From Branchiostoma floridae (taxonomy: Eukaryota; Chordata; Leptocardii; Amphioxiformes; Branchiostomatidae), in assembly GCF_000003815.2 (NCBI RefSeq), contig NC_049990.1:5525451-5589450 (forward strand): DNA of 64,000 nt, in the 5' to 3' direction. Under the pieces are notes generated by a model. That model was not told where the DNA came from, ran no database searches, and saw only the letters and a list, made by a program, of their open reading frames with translations. Shown piece after piece: positions 21,240-32,929 of this stretch. A program made the translations under genes and the position numbers. Position 1 is the stretch's first letter. The number at the start of each line of letters is the position of its first letter.

Positions 21240-22830
21240 GAATCCCGTCAGGTATCACCGCTCGGTTCCTCTCTTCATCTTTACGACTACCGTGTCAAAT
21301 TTGGAAGGCCGTGACTCCGGCGTCGGCAGCTTTCTTCAGGAAGCACCGCTGATTCAGAACTGACAGGGTCGCGAACCGCGGGCCGCTCTCTCCCCTCCGC
21401 TGACGGAGTCGCGAAGAACTGCGGAACGCTCGATAAAGAAGACCCCCTGATCCCATTTCCAAACCCTATTGAGCGTCTGACAACCAACAGAAGAGATAAC
21501 AAAATATGAGTAACGGTTGCCATGCGAATCTGTCCCAGAGCATACTAATTACGCCTACAATGATGGGTAATGAATGGGGTAACCAAGTCTCCCCGAACAG
21601 TTGATAACAGCCACAAAGAATAATAAGGGATAGCATGTGAAAGCCGTACAAAAGAAAATTAGCTCCTATACATGGATATTTTTCCCTAACAACAATGAGG
21701 GGGTTGGGAGGCGAATACCCCTTCAATTAGTGAGCTAAGGCTGCACATAAAAGATTACAAGGCAAGCTAACAAACGCATTGTGCGCAGACACAAAGGAGA
21801 CAAAGCCGATTCCTGCCGGGCGCTCACATTCCGGGGCTTCAAAAGCCCTTCGCTATTATCCCGCTGAATGGCGGAGCATGATAACTGCTCCTGACGGTCC
21901 CACGGGCGGGAAACCGTGCCCCGGAGCGGGCCTCGTTAACTCCCGCGCACCGAGCGCACGCGGATTGGGACCGACACGGGTCGGCCCCGGCGAATTTCAT
22001 CCCGTGACGAGCCGGCTCCGTCGTGTCGCCCCGCGCAGATGGTCCGACCGCGATAGCGCCGTCACAAAAATACTTACGATAAGGAGACAGGGAAGGGAAA
22101 ACAGTGGGGTCAGGCCATGAATGGCAGAGATCCCGGAGGTACAGGTGCCTGAGGGCTCGGCGACAATACCCGTAAAATGGTTCTGAGCACCAAGGCTTCA
22201 AATATCCCAATTCTGCCGCTAAAGACATCAAAAGCCGTGCAGTAAAGCTGTAGCATCCTGCCGCAGTGTTAAGCCGCCTTTGAAAGCCGGCATATTCTGC
22301 GAGGATTACTCAAGTACATCAGTGTTAAGCACTGCACTCCATACACGGGAGATAATATTCATTGAAAGGGGAATCCCGTCTATTCATCTGCGTCAATTTT
22401 TAAAGCCTTCACGCTCGGCGCAGCATTTGCGCCCAGTCTGAAGATCTGAGGCTGAGGGCTGTATAATAGAGTAAAACAGGCCGTCTCCGACCAAACTATA
22501 AAACAATCTATTGGCAATTTACACGAGCGGGAAAGGATAAAACGTTTATGGAATCACGTTTACAGCTTAATGCTTGCCTATTCAGGGGGAAATTCCTCTT
22601 AAGATTCTCGACATAATGGGAACAATGCGGCGCGCATTTTACAAGAAAAACTTTACGGTCCTCCGAGCTTCTGAAGATGCTGATAAACCCGAAACGGCGC
22701 TGACGACAGGATGTATCTCCTCGGAACATCCCGAGACATGCTAGTCGAGGAAAATGCATTTGTCTCACTGCTGACTGCATGGCGGGGGGAGAGATACGGC
22801 CCTGCAGCAACCTGTGTGCAGAAATGCAAG
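21240..22830. promoter_or_regulatory. Candidate conserved noncoding block 1
   Basis: Composition changes from AT-rich filler to balanced or GC-rich, complex sequence without repeats (for example around 21770-22080, with GGGCGGGAAACC and GTTAACTCCCGCGC). No splice-bounded frame is convincing. I read it as a likely enhancer or CpG-rich regulatory block of the SoxB2 desert; this is inference from texture only. Confidence 0.3.
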
Positions 22831-22841
22831 TCATTTACCGG

Positions 22842-23473
22842 CAGGGCTTGAAATACATGGATACATGGACGTCTTTCAACATCCCAACACAGTGCAGCCC
22901 TTAACCTATCAAGTCAACCTCCTCCTGTCACAAAAGATCTTTTTATCCTGCTACTGTAAGCTATGGAACTGCCTCCCACAGGACATTGTAGATACTAGAG
23001 ACTTACAGAACTTCAAACTAACCGCTACTCGCCATTGTGCTGTATTGTAAAATGTTAGCACAGTTCAGCACAGCTGCTAATAATGAGGTGATGGACACAG
23101 CATAGATTTGAAAAAAATAATTTTTATGCATACCTGCACTGGTGCAGCTAACAAATAGAAAAGTACCTGCACCAGACAAATTTTACCCTCACCACTCTGA
23201 ATTTAGGATGTAAAATTCTAATCTAATCTAAAATTGTTCAGGAACCATTGCTATTTTTTTCTTATATACTTTATGAGGTGGTAACAGACAATGCAGCTTA
23301 ATAACAATTCACATACACCTACATCATATGACATTTATGTATAAAACCAGGGAGGTTGAAAATATAGATACATGGACCAGTGCAGGTGAGGTGCAGGTAG
23401 ACATCAGAAATACCTGCACAGCTCCAATTTTACCTGCACTAACCTGCATTATGCAGGTGGTATTTCGAGCCCT
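22842..23473. mobile_element. hAT-like MITE bounded by 16-bp direct repeats, containing LINE debris
   Basis: The element begins CAGGGCTTGAAATAC and ends GTATTTCGAGCCCT, a 14-15 bp inverted repeat typical of hAT ends (CAGGG). The flanks GCAAGTCATTTACCGG (22826-22841) and GCGAGTCATTTACCGG (23474-23489) match at 15 of 16 bases. The interior carries CCTGCA-rich motifs and a non-LTR retrotransposon remnant (see 22905-23050). Confidence 0.6.
22905..23050 (+). pseudogene. Non-LTR retrotransposon reverse-transcriptase C-terminal remnant
   Basis: The frame ending at 23050 reads KLWNCLPQDIVDTRDLQNFKLTATRH, the common '(R/K)xWNxLPxxIVxxxxLxxFK' ending of CR1/L2-type reverse transcriptases. A one-frame shift upstream separates it from KRSFYPAT. 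A tail-like AGGATGTAAAATTCTAATC lies at about 23206-23228. It is a 5'-truncated, dead copy. Confidence 0.6.
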
Positions 23474-23509
23474 GCGAGTCATTTACCGGCAAAGATTACT
23501 GCAGGTCTG

Positions 23510-24355
23510 CAGCTGTAGCTTCAAATGTGACGCTTTTCCTCATGCAGGAAAAAGAAAATTCATGAAAAACAGAATCTGATGCACACCAATGCAGTACTTG
23601 TTAAAAATGTCCTTTACTTTCTTTGATTATTATAGCTTCAATCTGATGCTTTTCCTTATGTAGAAAGACAAAATTCATTAGAAAAACAGATGCACACCCA
23701 TGCAGCACTGGTTGAAAATGACTCAAAGTCTCTCACTTTCTTTGAATCTTTTATACTTTCAAATGTCATGCTTTTCCTCAAACAGAAAGATAAATATTCA
23801 TAACAAAACAGAATGAACTGTAATGCACACTATTAAAATAAGCCAAAATTTCAATTTCTTTGGTTTGGATTTTGCATAAGATTTTCTGTAGCTGCAGATG
23901 TAAAGAGTCATGCACTCTTTTCAAAAGCGTTCAAAATCTTTACCGTTTTGTGTTGAAAATTTTCTTTATGGATTAAGTTAAGATCTGATCCCTTTCAACA
24001 TGCAAAAAAACAATAATTATTCATAAAACAGATACACTTAAAAAAACAGCCAAACTCTTTCCATTCTTCGTTGAATGGGTCAAAATCTTTACTTATTTGT
24101 GTTGAATTCTTTATATCTTAAGGTCAAAATCTGATCCTTTTCAACATGCAGGAAAACAATTCATAAAACAGATGCACTTAAAAAACGGTCAAACTCTTCC
24201 ATTCTTCGTTGAATGGGTCAAAATCTTTACTTACTTGTGTTGAATTCTTTATAACTTAAGGTCAAAATCTGATCCTTTTCAACATGCAGGAAAACAATTC
24301 ATAAAACAGATGCACTTACAAAAACAGTCAAACTCTTTCCATTCTTGGTTGAATG
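23510..24355. repeat. Degenerate minisatellite, about 130-bp unit, 6-7 copies
   Basis: Units share CTGATCCTTTTCAACATGCAGG, AATTCATAAAACAGATGCACTTA, CAAACTCTT.CCATTCTT.GTTGAATGG and AAAATCTTTACTTA. The 3' copies (from about 23930) are most alike; 5' copies are more diverged. Confidence 0.8.
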
Positions 24356-24620
24356 GGGTCAATTAGTGTGACATTTTGGGACAATACAGGTAATTGAGCA
24401 AGGAATAATGCGGACTGAAGACATGCCGAGGTGCCACCTGGGCGCTATTGTTTCAGTAATCACTCCCAATAAATCTTGTAAATTGTTCTAAAGACGGAGA
24501 ACAAAGGAGTTCTTTCAGCTCCAAATGCCGCAAAGATTAAAGCAGTTAAGTCTTTTTCTACCACGACTTTCTGGTTTGACAGGGGACAATTATTAAGGCT
24601 TCAGGTGGGCAGCAAGGTGT
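24356..24620. promoter_or_regulatory. Candidate conserved noncoding block 2
   Basis: Complex sequence with CAATTAGTGTGACA, GGTAATTGAG, GCGCTATTGTTTCAG (SOX-like), CAAAGATTAAAG (TCF-like) and ACAATTATTAAGG. No coding frame. Enhancer status is inference. Confidence 0.3.
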
Positions 24621-24924
24621 GAAAATTACTCAGATGGATGCAGGTATGAAAAGAATGGTTCTTAATTAGGATTCTTACGGACGTTGTCTCACAAATAGGA
24701 CACTTAGGTGACTTGGGAGATGAAGCAGAAAGATTTAAAGCTAAGAATTGTTCAAAGGGAACAAGTGAGAGTGGGAATTCAAATGATAGTCTAAAGTTAC
24801 AAGTAGCCATCCTTTCTGACTCTTAGTTATCTGCATGCAGAGAATTATAGAAAAAAAAATTATGCACAGATATATTGTTTTGTTTTTAATGTCCGTATCT
24901 GTCTTCATAACAAATTGTACCTTA

Positions 24925-24990
24925 TCACTAGCGCTACGACCTGTACTTAGCTTGTTTGAGCACAAATGTACAATAAAGGTCATTCATTCA
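24925..24990 (+). mobile_element. LINE 3'-tail remnant
   Basis: TTTGAGCACAAATGTACAATAAAGGTC followed by ATTCATTCA resembles the 3' end of CR1/L2-like elements with a short microsatellite tail. Confidence 0.35.
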
Positions 24991-25337
24991 ACAAAAGAAA
25001 GCATTTTGACATACTTTGTCATACCACATAAGGATTAGAAAAAAAACTTCTTTACACACTTCAGCAATTGTTTAAGCTTATCGAACAGCATTGGACACTT
25101 GTTCGAAGCAGTCAACACCAAATAAGATAATCTCAAACCACTTAAAGAAACATGTTTTTTTTTCCTAAATACTATTAGGTTAGCCCACTCTCACACCTTG
25201 TTAGGATGCTCAAGAAGCTTAAGTCAATTTTTCCCGCTGGTGTTTACAACTTATTACACCAGCACCAGTTGTTTTGCGGTTTAGGGATTTCATCCTTTGC
25301 CACGAGATTCTGTATCTTCTCTTTCTGTAGCAGTCAT

Positions 25338-25578
25338 AGCCTCCGTTGCAGTGTTCGAACGGGGCTGGTTTTTATATTAGGGGGCAGGGGAGGGGGCGTT
25401 GGTTCGCAATTTTCAACCTTGGCTAGGTTCTCTTGTGCCGGGAAAGGGAGTTTGCCGAGGAAGGAAGTTTGCTAGGGAAGGGAGTTTGGGGCGAAACTTA
25501 ACCTTCCATGGCAAAATTCCTTTCCCAGCAAACCCCCTAAAACAAAACCAGCCCTGTTCGAGGACTGCAACGGAGGCT
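25338..25578. mobile_element. MITE with about 45-bp imperfect inverted repeats
   Basis: The left arm AGCCTCCGTTGCAGT...GGGGCTGGTTTT mirrors the right arm AAAACCAGCCCTG...ACTGCAACGGAGGCT. The interior is G-rich with repeated GGGAAGGGAGTTTG. No clean target duplication is seen. Confidence 0.65.
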
Positions 25579-27639
25579 CAAGCAGCCAGCGCTACAAGTC
25601 TGCTAACACAAGCTTATAGGGGGATTTCGTTACAATAGCACTCGGAAATGCTATTATCTCTCCTGATCTGGTCATTCAGTGTACACAAAGGTCCTGTTTC
25701 TCTCAGCAATTAGATTAATATTGCCAGCTTTTGTGGTCTTAGGAAAGCTTTATCTACTCAGGGGAGGCTGAAAGGCTGTGAGATTTGTTGGTGATTAGAT
25801 TGCGGCTGAAGATATAGTGTTTCTGTAATCTAATGGAAGAAGGAAGGATACAGTCCACTGCTTTTAGTTTTAGGGTACAGGAGTTCTGGGAGTCCAAGGG
25901 TTTGAAGGCTATACGGCCTGAGTGTGTGACTGTTTATCTACATGTAGCCTCCTTAGCTAACTGGCTCTACGAGTCAGGCTTTTGGGGGGCTTACGTCATG
26001 ATATGCTTTTTTTGCTGATGCTGTATCAGTTCTAAATGTGCTCTCTGACTGTTTCTTGTGGCCTAACCTCAACAAATATAGTAGGGACAGAAATCATATA
26101 TGGCATCACGAAAATGGCACATTATGATCTTATAAGCCCTAAAAGTCCGGTGACTTGTAGAGCCTGCTATTAGATTTGGATACAGTTTTTCTTTTTGCTA
26201 TCCAAGCTGCTGCCAAGTTCTTATTTATTTGGTTTAACGTTAGAATTGAAAGGGTTATAAACAAAAAAGAAAAGGAAAAAGAACATTCATAAGTGAAGTT
26301 TCAACAAGTTATCAAGTATCATTTCAACACAAAAATTTGCCCCGACATTTTTAAAGTGAGAAAACTAAAAAACAAACAAAAACAACCCAAACCGATCAAT
26401 CTTAATTACTTCATATTTGTTGTAAAAACAGAAGTTCAGATTATTCTTTGTTCAAATTAGATAAATGCCATCTACTCCTGAATGGGACAATACAGTTCTT
26501 TCCAACAATAACTGTTGTGTTTTGGTTGACTGAAAGATCTAAAATTAGAACAATTGTCCATTTATAGATTTGCCTGAATAAAGCACATAACAAAGGTACT
26601 TAATGTACTTTTTTATGCATTAAAGCTTGACCAAAGTAAAGTAAGTAAGTAAAGCTCTGATAATAGTGCTATTTTTCTGTCAAGACATTCAAAGTTTTGT
26701 TTTCTCCCTCGGGAACCATTACATCATCACTTCCTGTAAACACCTGCTTAAAAGCAAGGCATTCAAACCTCTGATTCAACAGGTGAAAATTTACCTGTGA
26801 ACCAAAGTCTATTCATCCAGGTGTGCTAAAAATTGCTAAGTGTGACTGTTCCAATAAGGGCAAAATAAAGAAGATACTATGGATCAATTGAAAGCAAATT
26901 CTAAAATTTGGACTGTGGTGACAATTGTAATCATTAGACAATGGCACTAGTTGTATATTGCCAGTTTATAAAGGATGTGCCTGTTTAATACCTTAGATCT
27001 TCCTGTATCATTCTTCAGGAACCAGTGTCGCCACAGCATTCTTCACTTAGTTACCTGAAATAGAGGAATAAGCAACTCTTTTAGAATACTTCTAACAATA
27101 TCATAACAAAAACAATGAGAGTTCTAGGACTTAGTATATAAGATATAATCAATCAGTATAATACAAACTATTTTGAAGCCCAAATGAAAATGTGCAAAAT
27201 GTATATGATCGCAAAAGTATAATGGAGTATAATGGAGTATTAACTAACCAGAATTTTGACATTGGAATGAGTCAAGAGTCATATAATTATTAAGACTAAT
27301 TTTTGGGACCCAATCCTACACCACATAGTACCCTTTTTCCCAAGAGCTTATAATCTACCAGCATGTCCAGAACTTGAGCAATCAAAACAGGAAGTTCTGC
27401 TGCATTACCACAGCAAGTTGCTAGGGGGCCAAAATGTAATCACTTCAAAGCCTAATGAAGACCTACCCACATATATACCGAATATCAATACAATCCATCT
27501 TGGTATTTTAGAGCTATGTTGGTCTTTAACACACAAACAAGAATACTTTACTGAAAATATAACCTTCTACTTTAATTCTATCAAAGGTAAAAAAAGCTGC
27601 ATCCACATATTCCCAAAGGAATTAGGCAGGGAGCATTAA
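25579..27639. other. No gene recognised
   Basis: AT-rich unique sequence with a short GTAA tetranucleotide run at about 26638-26653. No supported feature. Confidence 0.4.
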
Positions 27640-27965
27640 AAAAAGAGCCAACCATTCAGTCTTGGCTGCAATAGCTTCCCAACGTCTCTCAGACTAACGT
27701 AATTATCCGACAAACAAGAAAAAAAGGAACCCTCTGGGTAATTCTGTTTCCTGATCCTTTTATTTACCCTTTAACACTAATCTGTTCCAACTTCCCAAAG
27801 AACAGACAGACAGGTCCTTCCCTTTTCTCTTTAATTGGCCCTGTAGTCAGCAGGCCATTCATAGTAAATGGTGCGGGTAGTGTTCTTTGTGGACTGATGC
27901 AGTCAGAAACAAAGGGCGTACAACATGTTTGCCCTGTTATTTAAACGTAATTAGGGCCCTAACTC
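27640..27965. promoter_or_regulatory. Candidate conserved noncoding block 3
   Basis: Complex non-repetitive sequence including ACGTAATTATCC, GGGTAATTCTG, TTTAATTGGCCC and GTAATTAGGGCCC. It is homeodomain-site rich and lacks a coding frame. Enhancer status is inference. Confidence 0.3.
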
Positions 27966-28248
27966 GGTTTGTAGCATTTCTCCCACTCCCTGGCTCAAAA
28001 GGCTACGAGTCGAATAAAGGAGGAACAAAAAGGGGGTCAGGTGCAGTGAAAAATGTAGCCATATTTAGTTGGGATGCTACTTATAGGTATTGTGTATGCA
28101 AAGGGTGTGGGTTAAAGGGAAAGGAAGTGGCTATGGTGATGTCATCATTGGTCATAGATGTTTGAAAGATGAAGTCAGGACTGGGTTCTTCAGAAAACCT
28201 TTTTCTGCCTCATGTTTTAATTTCTTGCCGCATCATGCTACTTAAGTA

Positions 28249-28428
28249 GCCTGGGTACCATCCGGAAAGTAGTTTGCTCCAGCGTTTATTATACACTACA
28301 TACAGTCCCTTCCGACGCTCTGATTTTATATATATAGTATATACAGTTGCTTCTCTGCTGTTTCAGAATGCGAAGCGAACATACATGTACTTATTAGGAG
28401 CAAACTACTACCCAGATGGTACCCAGGC
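28249..28428. mobile_element. MITE family 'GCCTGGGTACCATCC', copy 3, TA target duplication
   Basis: TA-GCCTGGGTACCATCC at the left and GATGGTACCCAGGC-TA at the right. Arms carry GTAGTTTGCTCC/GGAGCAAACTAC, a matched pair differing from copy 1 (TTCGCTCC) in both arms. Confidence 0.8.
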
Positions 28429-28525
28429 TAACATCAGGCAGCATTTACTTGTTTTTTGTTTCAATAATCATAGCAGTTACATACAAAAAATCTTTCCTTT
28501 AAAACGATATTACCATATGTTGCAT

Positions 28526-28834
28526 CAGTGTTCTAGCCAGCCTAAATTTTTTCCGTCCCCTTGATTTTGAATGGAAATCCTGTCGAAGGCGTGATGATCC
28601 TATGGGGGGTCCGAGGGTATGCTCCCCGGGATAATTTTGAAATCTCAACCGTCTGAAATGCTATTTTCTTTATTTTTTGACGGGCAAATTTTGCTGGTAG
28701 ACTCAATTTGGTTCAATTATATCTCTACATGCCAATTTTTGTCCATCACAAGATGAAATGGGCAAAATTTTTGTCCGTCCCCAGCAGCAAAATTCCGTCA
28801 AAGGACGGAAGGACAGACGCTGGCAAGAACGCTG
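28526..28834. mobile_element. hAT-like MITE with 8-bp target duplication
   Basis: Ends are CAGTGTTCTAGCCAGC and GCTGGCAAGAACGCTG (inverted, 14 of 16 match). Flanks TGTTGCAT (28518-28525) and TGTAGCAT (28835-28842) match at 7 of 8. The interior has repeated CCGTCC/GGACGG words. Confidence 0.75.
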
Positions 28835-29150
28835 TGTAGCATGTTTCACACACATCTTCCATGGGAGCTAACTCTATTGTAGGTCGAACAGAGAAGTATG
28901 CCGTCACCCTCGGAGCCCTGAATGGCTTGTTTACTTGGCCCCCTCCCACGGTATGTTGCCGGACAAGAGGCTGGCGAGATTCCGACAATTCCGGAAAAGA
29001 CAAGGTGTCAAGGAGGCTGAACAGGTGAACAGCACCAATGGCAGGTGTTGAGTGTTCTAAGTTTAAGACGATGACACCTTTTCTTCCAATTTACAGTCAC
29101 ACTGCCAATGGAAGAAGACCACTCAGGATACTTAGTTATTATTTAGAGAT

Positions 29151-29622
29151 TAGGGGTGGGTAGTTACCGGTACAGAACTTTCAGGTAACTTTAAAGGTAC
29201 AGTCCAGGTCCAGAGGATCAGGTCTAGGTCCAGACCTGAACCTGGACCTAATTGTTTGTGAAAACTTGTGAATGGGCAATACTCAAAACAATGGTCTATT
29301 TCCCTACAAGTACAAAGAAATCTGTTTAGTGGAGTATCCTATTTTCAGGCATAGACAATGCTAACTGCCTCTGTTAATGTAGACCAAATTTGACTGTAGA
29401 AACCTGGTAAAAATAACTATCAATTCTCCTCTATTTTTATCTTTATATTTCCTTGGGCCGGTAAGCCCAAAAACACATGAATGCCTGCCGGTATAATCTG
29501 TTAATTTTCTTATCAGTCCAAAATCTGGTCCACTGATTTTTGTCAGGTCTGTTTTTTCCAGACCGGTCGAGAAAGAAAGAAAAAAACAATTTTGTACAAC
29601 ACCGTACTGGTACCCACCCCTA
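29151..29622. mobile_element. hAT-like nonautonomous element, 472 bp
   Basis: Ends TAGGGGTGGGTA and TACCCACCCCTA are perfect 12-bp inverted repeats. Flanks TTAGAGAT and ATAGAGAT match at 7 of 8. Internally there is a palindromic AGGTCCAGACC/GGACCTGG stretch at about 29195-29250. No transposase frame. Confidence 0.75.
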
Positions 29623-30292
29623 ATAGAGATTGCTTTCAGAACTTTATTATCAGAGAGAGACAACAAAAAAAGAGAAATGGCTACTCATTGAAAGAAAAAT
29701 AATACTAATTGCCGGTAGATAACAAACATTCAGAGGATTCAATATTCTTTCTACACTATTCTTCTGAAATATGGAGGTTTTTCCGGTTATGAACAATTGT
29801 TAATTGGAAATCGAACAAACAGCTTTTTCTGGTTACATCAAAATGAATTGATCTTCCAAGCATTGAGTATCCTTTGCTGCTGGCAGTTTACAAAAATCAG
29901 CCCTTTAGACTTGCTCATTAATTTCTCAAAGGCAGAGCAACGTGTTGAGAGTGCGTCATCACAAATGTCAAGAATCCGGTTACGTGCGAGAAACAGTGTT
30001 AATGACAGCTGAACACAATAACTCCTTTAACCAACAAGCCTTTACCTCCTGTGGAAGAGACGGAAACGTGACTGCTTGTGAATGGGGAAGTCCCATCTTG
30101 ACATTTCTTTTTTTAAGTTTGGATCCGGATAAAAGTTTCTGGGACGTCACTTGAGCTTCATCTCTCTACATGAAAGTATGTATATTACGTATATTCATGT
30201 GGGTAGATAGCCTGATTATATTGTGCTGCTACCGGTCCTTTGGACAATAGGTGTTTGATGACAAAGACTTGTATGCTGGAGGAAATTACTTA

Positions 30293-30650
30293 GGCCCAAT
30301 CTAGACAGTTTTTATCCGATATCTGTGGAGATGTCGAGAGGGATCTGGAACGTTGGGGGCGGGTCACCCGTGGCTCTTGCAGTCATAAACAGCTATATAG
30401 ACTAATGAGCCCGCATTATATGCTAATGAGCCCTCCCAAAGTCGGGCGCATCTACACGCGCACGGAAGCTGTCGGGGACCCCTGCTAAGCTATTGGGGAC
30501 CCCTGCTAAGCTATCGGGCGAATGCTCCGGACCTTTTGGGAGAAATTCTGCCGATATCTTAATGGCGATATTGCAGTACGCTGAAAAAAAGCTGTCGGCG
30601 AGAGGTTGTCGGCTCGCCGATATCGGGAAAAAATGTGTCTAGACCGTGCC
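30293..30650. mobile_element. MITE with 7-bp target duplication TTACTTA
   Basis: Arms contain TCTAGACA and CGATATC in inverse order (left GGCCCAATCTAGACA, right TGTCTAGACCGTGCC). TTACTTA flanks both sides (30286-30292, 30651-30657). A 20-bp unit GGGGACCCCTGCTAAGCTAT is duplicated inside. Confidence 0.75.
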
Positions 30651-31217
30651 TTACTTACTTAGCAGCTCCCACGTCATGCGACGCATTATGCAGTTGAGAA
30701 ATTGAGCCTCCTAAATCGGCAACATCATCAACTGACTTGAAAGTTGTTGGTAGAAGTCGTTAAACTGTAATATCCAACACAGTTGGACTCACCCAAATTT
30801 TCGTATTGCATTATAGTATTGCAGTATAAGAGGTCCCGGCAAAAATTACAAAAATAAAACCACTGGGAAAATTTTTTAAAGATATACAGTATACAGCAGC
30901 TGTTTCCATGTGTAACACCAAATTTCTACAACATAAAGCTAACTATTGTAGGTAAACAATAATGTCATGTATCAATGTCCTGGTCAAGACCTTGATGGCT
31001 TCCTGATGGACTGTCAAGCTGGTGACTGTGTTTGTAACAGCTGTGGACTTACAACTGGATAAGTTCCGTCAGTAGGCACCGGATAACATTTAAGCTTATG
31101 TCTTACCTGGAACACGATAATGAGGTAACAATGTGTTGAAACAATGTGTTGACTTTTAGTCATTTTATGAGTAGTTTGGCAATTAAATCAGTGTCTTTCC
31201 ACCTGTGTATGACATAA

Positions 31218-31352
31218 ATAAAATATAAAATGGTGCATTCTGTATCACCCACAGACCCAGCCCTCCCGCGGGTCGGATCACCCAACGACCAATCCGCCCC
31301 GCAGTCAGGCTGTTGTCTCGGGTGATACAGAATGCACCGTGTTGTATTCTAT
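31218..31352. mobile_element. Palindromic MITE family 'GTATTCTAT', copy A
   Basis: Both arms carry GGTGCATTCTGTATCACCC in inverted orientation, with outer TATAAAATGG/GTGTTGTATTCTAT. The centre is GC-rich (CCCTCCCGCGGGTCGG). Related to 57296-57396, whose arms have a different but internally matched sequence. Confidence 0.7.
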
Positions 31353-32149
31353 GTATACCATGGTCAGACGATATTGATATATGCGCTTTGATATTAAAAT
31401 GATGTAATCAAATATTATAGCTGTTCAGACTATTTCAAATTGTTCCAAAAACTAGCAAAAGACAACTCAAGGTAATCAATGTGTCAGTGGGGAAAATTAT
31501 CTAAAGGACCACCAAAAAGTAGTCACATTGGCCAAGTAGACCTTTAAAATTGTAGACTGAGGTGGTCACATTGTGAAACTTTTATAGAGTTGAGGTGGGC
31601 ACTTGTACTAGCAGGTTTGACTGCAACATGTCAAAGTTCAGTTCAGCAATATAATATATCATCTGCCATTACATTCAATCTATCTGTTTCATATCGATAC
31701 ATCAAAACACAGATTTGATTTTGAATTCAGGTCTCCAGACATATGATATAGTACTTGAATGACATCATCAAACTTGACAAAGAGTCTGTCTGACCATCCT
31801 GTCAATCATCCTGTCACCGTGGGAGATGTTAGAAAAGTGAAAGTCAGTTCAGCACACTTTCACCTTATCACCGAACAAGCATGACCAACTGTTACACTGT
31901 AGTAAATGATGGATCCTTGGTGCAACAAAAGCAGAAGAGTCCATCCAAAGACATTGTAAAGAAAGAGGGATTACCTGGCCAACGTGTAAAAAAAAAGCCT
32001 GACAACTCTCAAAGCTCCAGCGCACAGAAAGTTGGAGATTTCAAACTGGATACCCCTTTTCTTCTGGAAAACCAACTGTGATAACAGAGAGTTCTATCCC
32101 ACCTGCAACAAAAAGGAGTAATATATCGTTAATCCATCTTCAACGTTGA
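31353..32149. other. No gene recognised
   Basis: AT-rich unique sequence; one 66-codon frame at 31881-32081 has no domain, splice context or codon bias to support it. Confidence 0.4.
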
Positions 32150-32560
32150 CAGACAGCAGAGCGAAGGGCAGCCCAAAGAGGGTTTCTATAGTAATAAAGG
32201 CTCTCTTTTATGTGGCGTGGTCTTTCAGGGGAGAAGCCAGGGAGATAGGTTAGGTTTGTGTGGGCCCAGGTTCTGACAAAGGCTACGGCGCACTATGCGA
32301 GTCTGATACGAGAAATGGACTCCGCTTTCAAAGACACCTGCCAGCCGAAATGAATAAATCCGGGACGCGGCCGTGCTTAGGCGTACGCAGTTTATCGCCG
32401 GTGGACGATCTAAACTGTTTCTTCACGTCGGACGGACAAAGGCGAGGTCATTTTTATTGGAAAAAAGGAAGTGATAAAAGGTGAGGGGAATGAAAGGAAG
32501 ATATCTAGCACATCTTAATAGACCCGGCACCGTCCATACGTTATTATGAGCATGATTTAC
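32150..32560. promoter_or_regulatory. Candidate conserved noncoding block 4
   Basis: Complex, GC-balanced sequence such as GGCTACGGCGCACTATGCG, GCAGTTTATCGCCGG and GGTCATTTTTATTGG. No exon is supported. The texture matches the other candidate enhancer blocks. Confidence 0.3.
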
Positions 32561-32929
32561 GGATTGCTATGGACACCTTATAGAAAAGTACCAAAATTTA
32601 GAAGCAAAAACTAACACACAGACGTGTAGAAACTACATGATAATGATCATGACATTCCTAGGCCAAATAAAGGAATATATTTTGATATAACTAAAGAAAG
32701 ACAAATGTATTATACAACTATCTAACAATGCAATGTGATATATGACCTTGAGCTTTTACACCTACACACAAAACTACAAAGGCACCTTGAAGAAGAAAAT
32801 ATTACCTGGCTTATGCAAACAGAAGATATATGATCAGATCAAAGGCCAAAAGTTAAGATTTCTTTTTACCCAAAGCACAAAAGGCATTCTCAGAGGAGAA
32901 ACTCCGACCAATCATTCTTGGTACCGTTG

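Noticed and set aside
23980..24350. CRISPR-like direct repeats
   Set aside because: Unit length is about 130 bp, repeats are degenerate and adjacent without spacers, and the sequence is a eukaryotic genome.
25338..25578. Target-site duplication for the G-rich MITE
   Set aside because: Flanking words (CAGTCAT versus CAAGCAG) do not match well enough.
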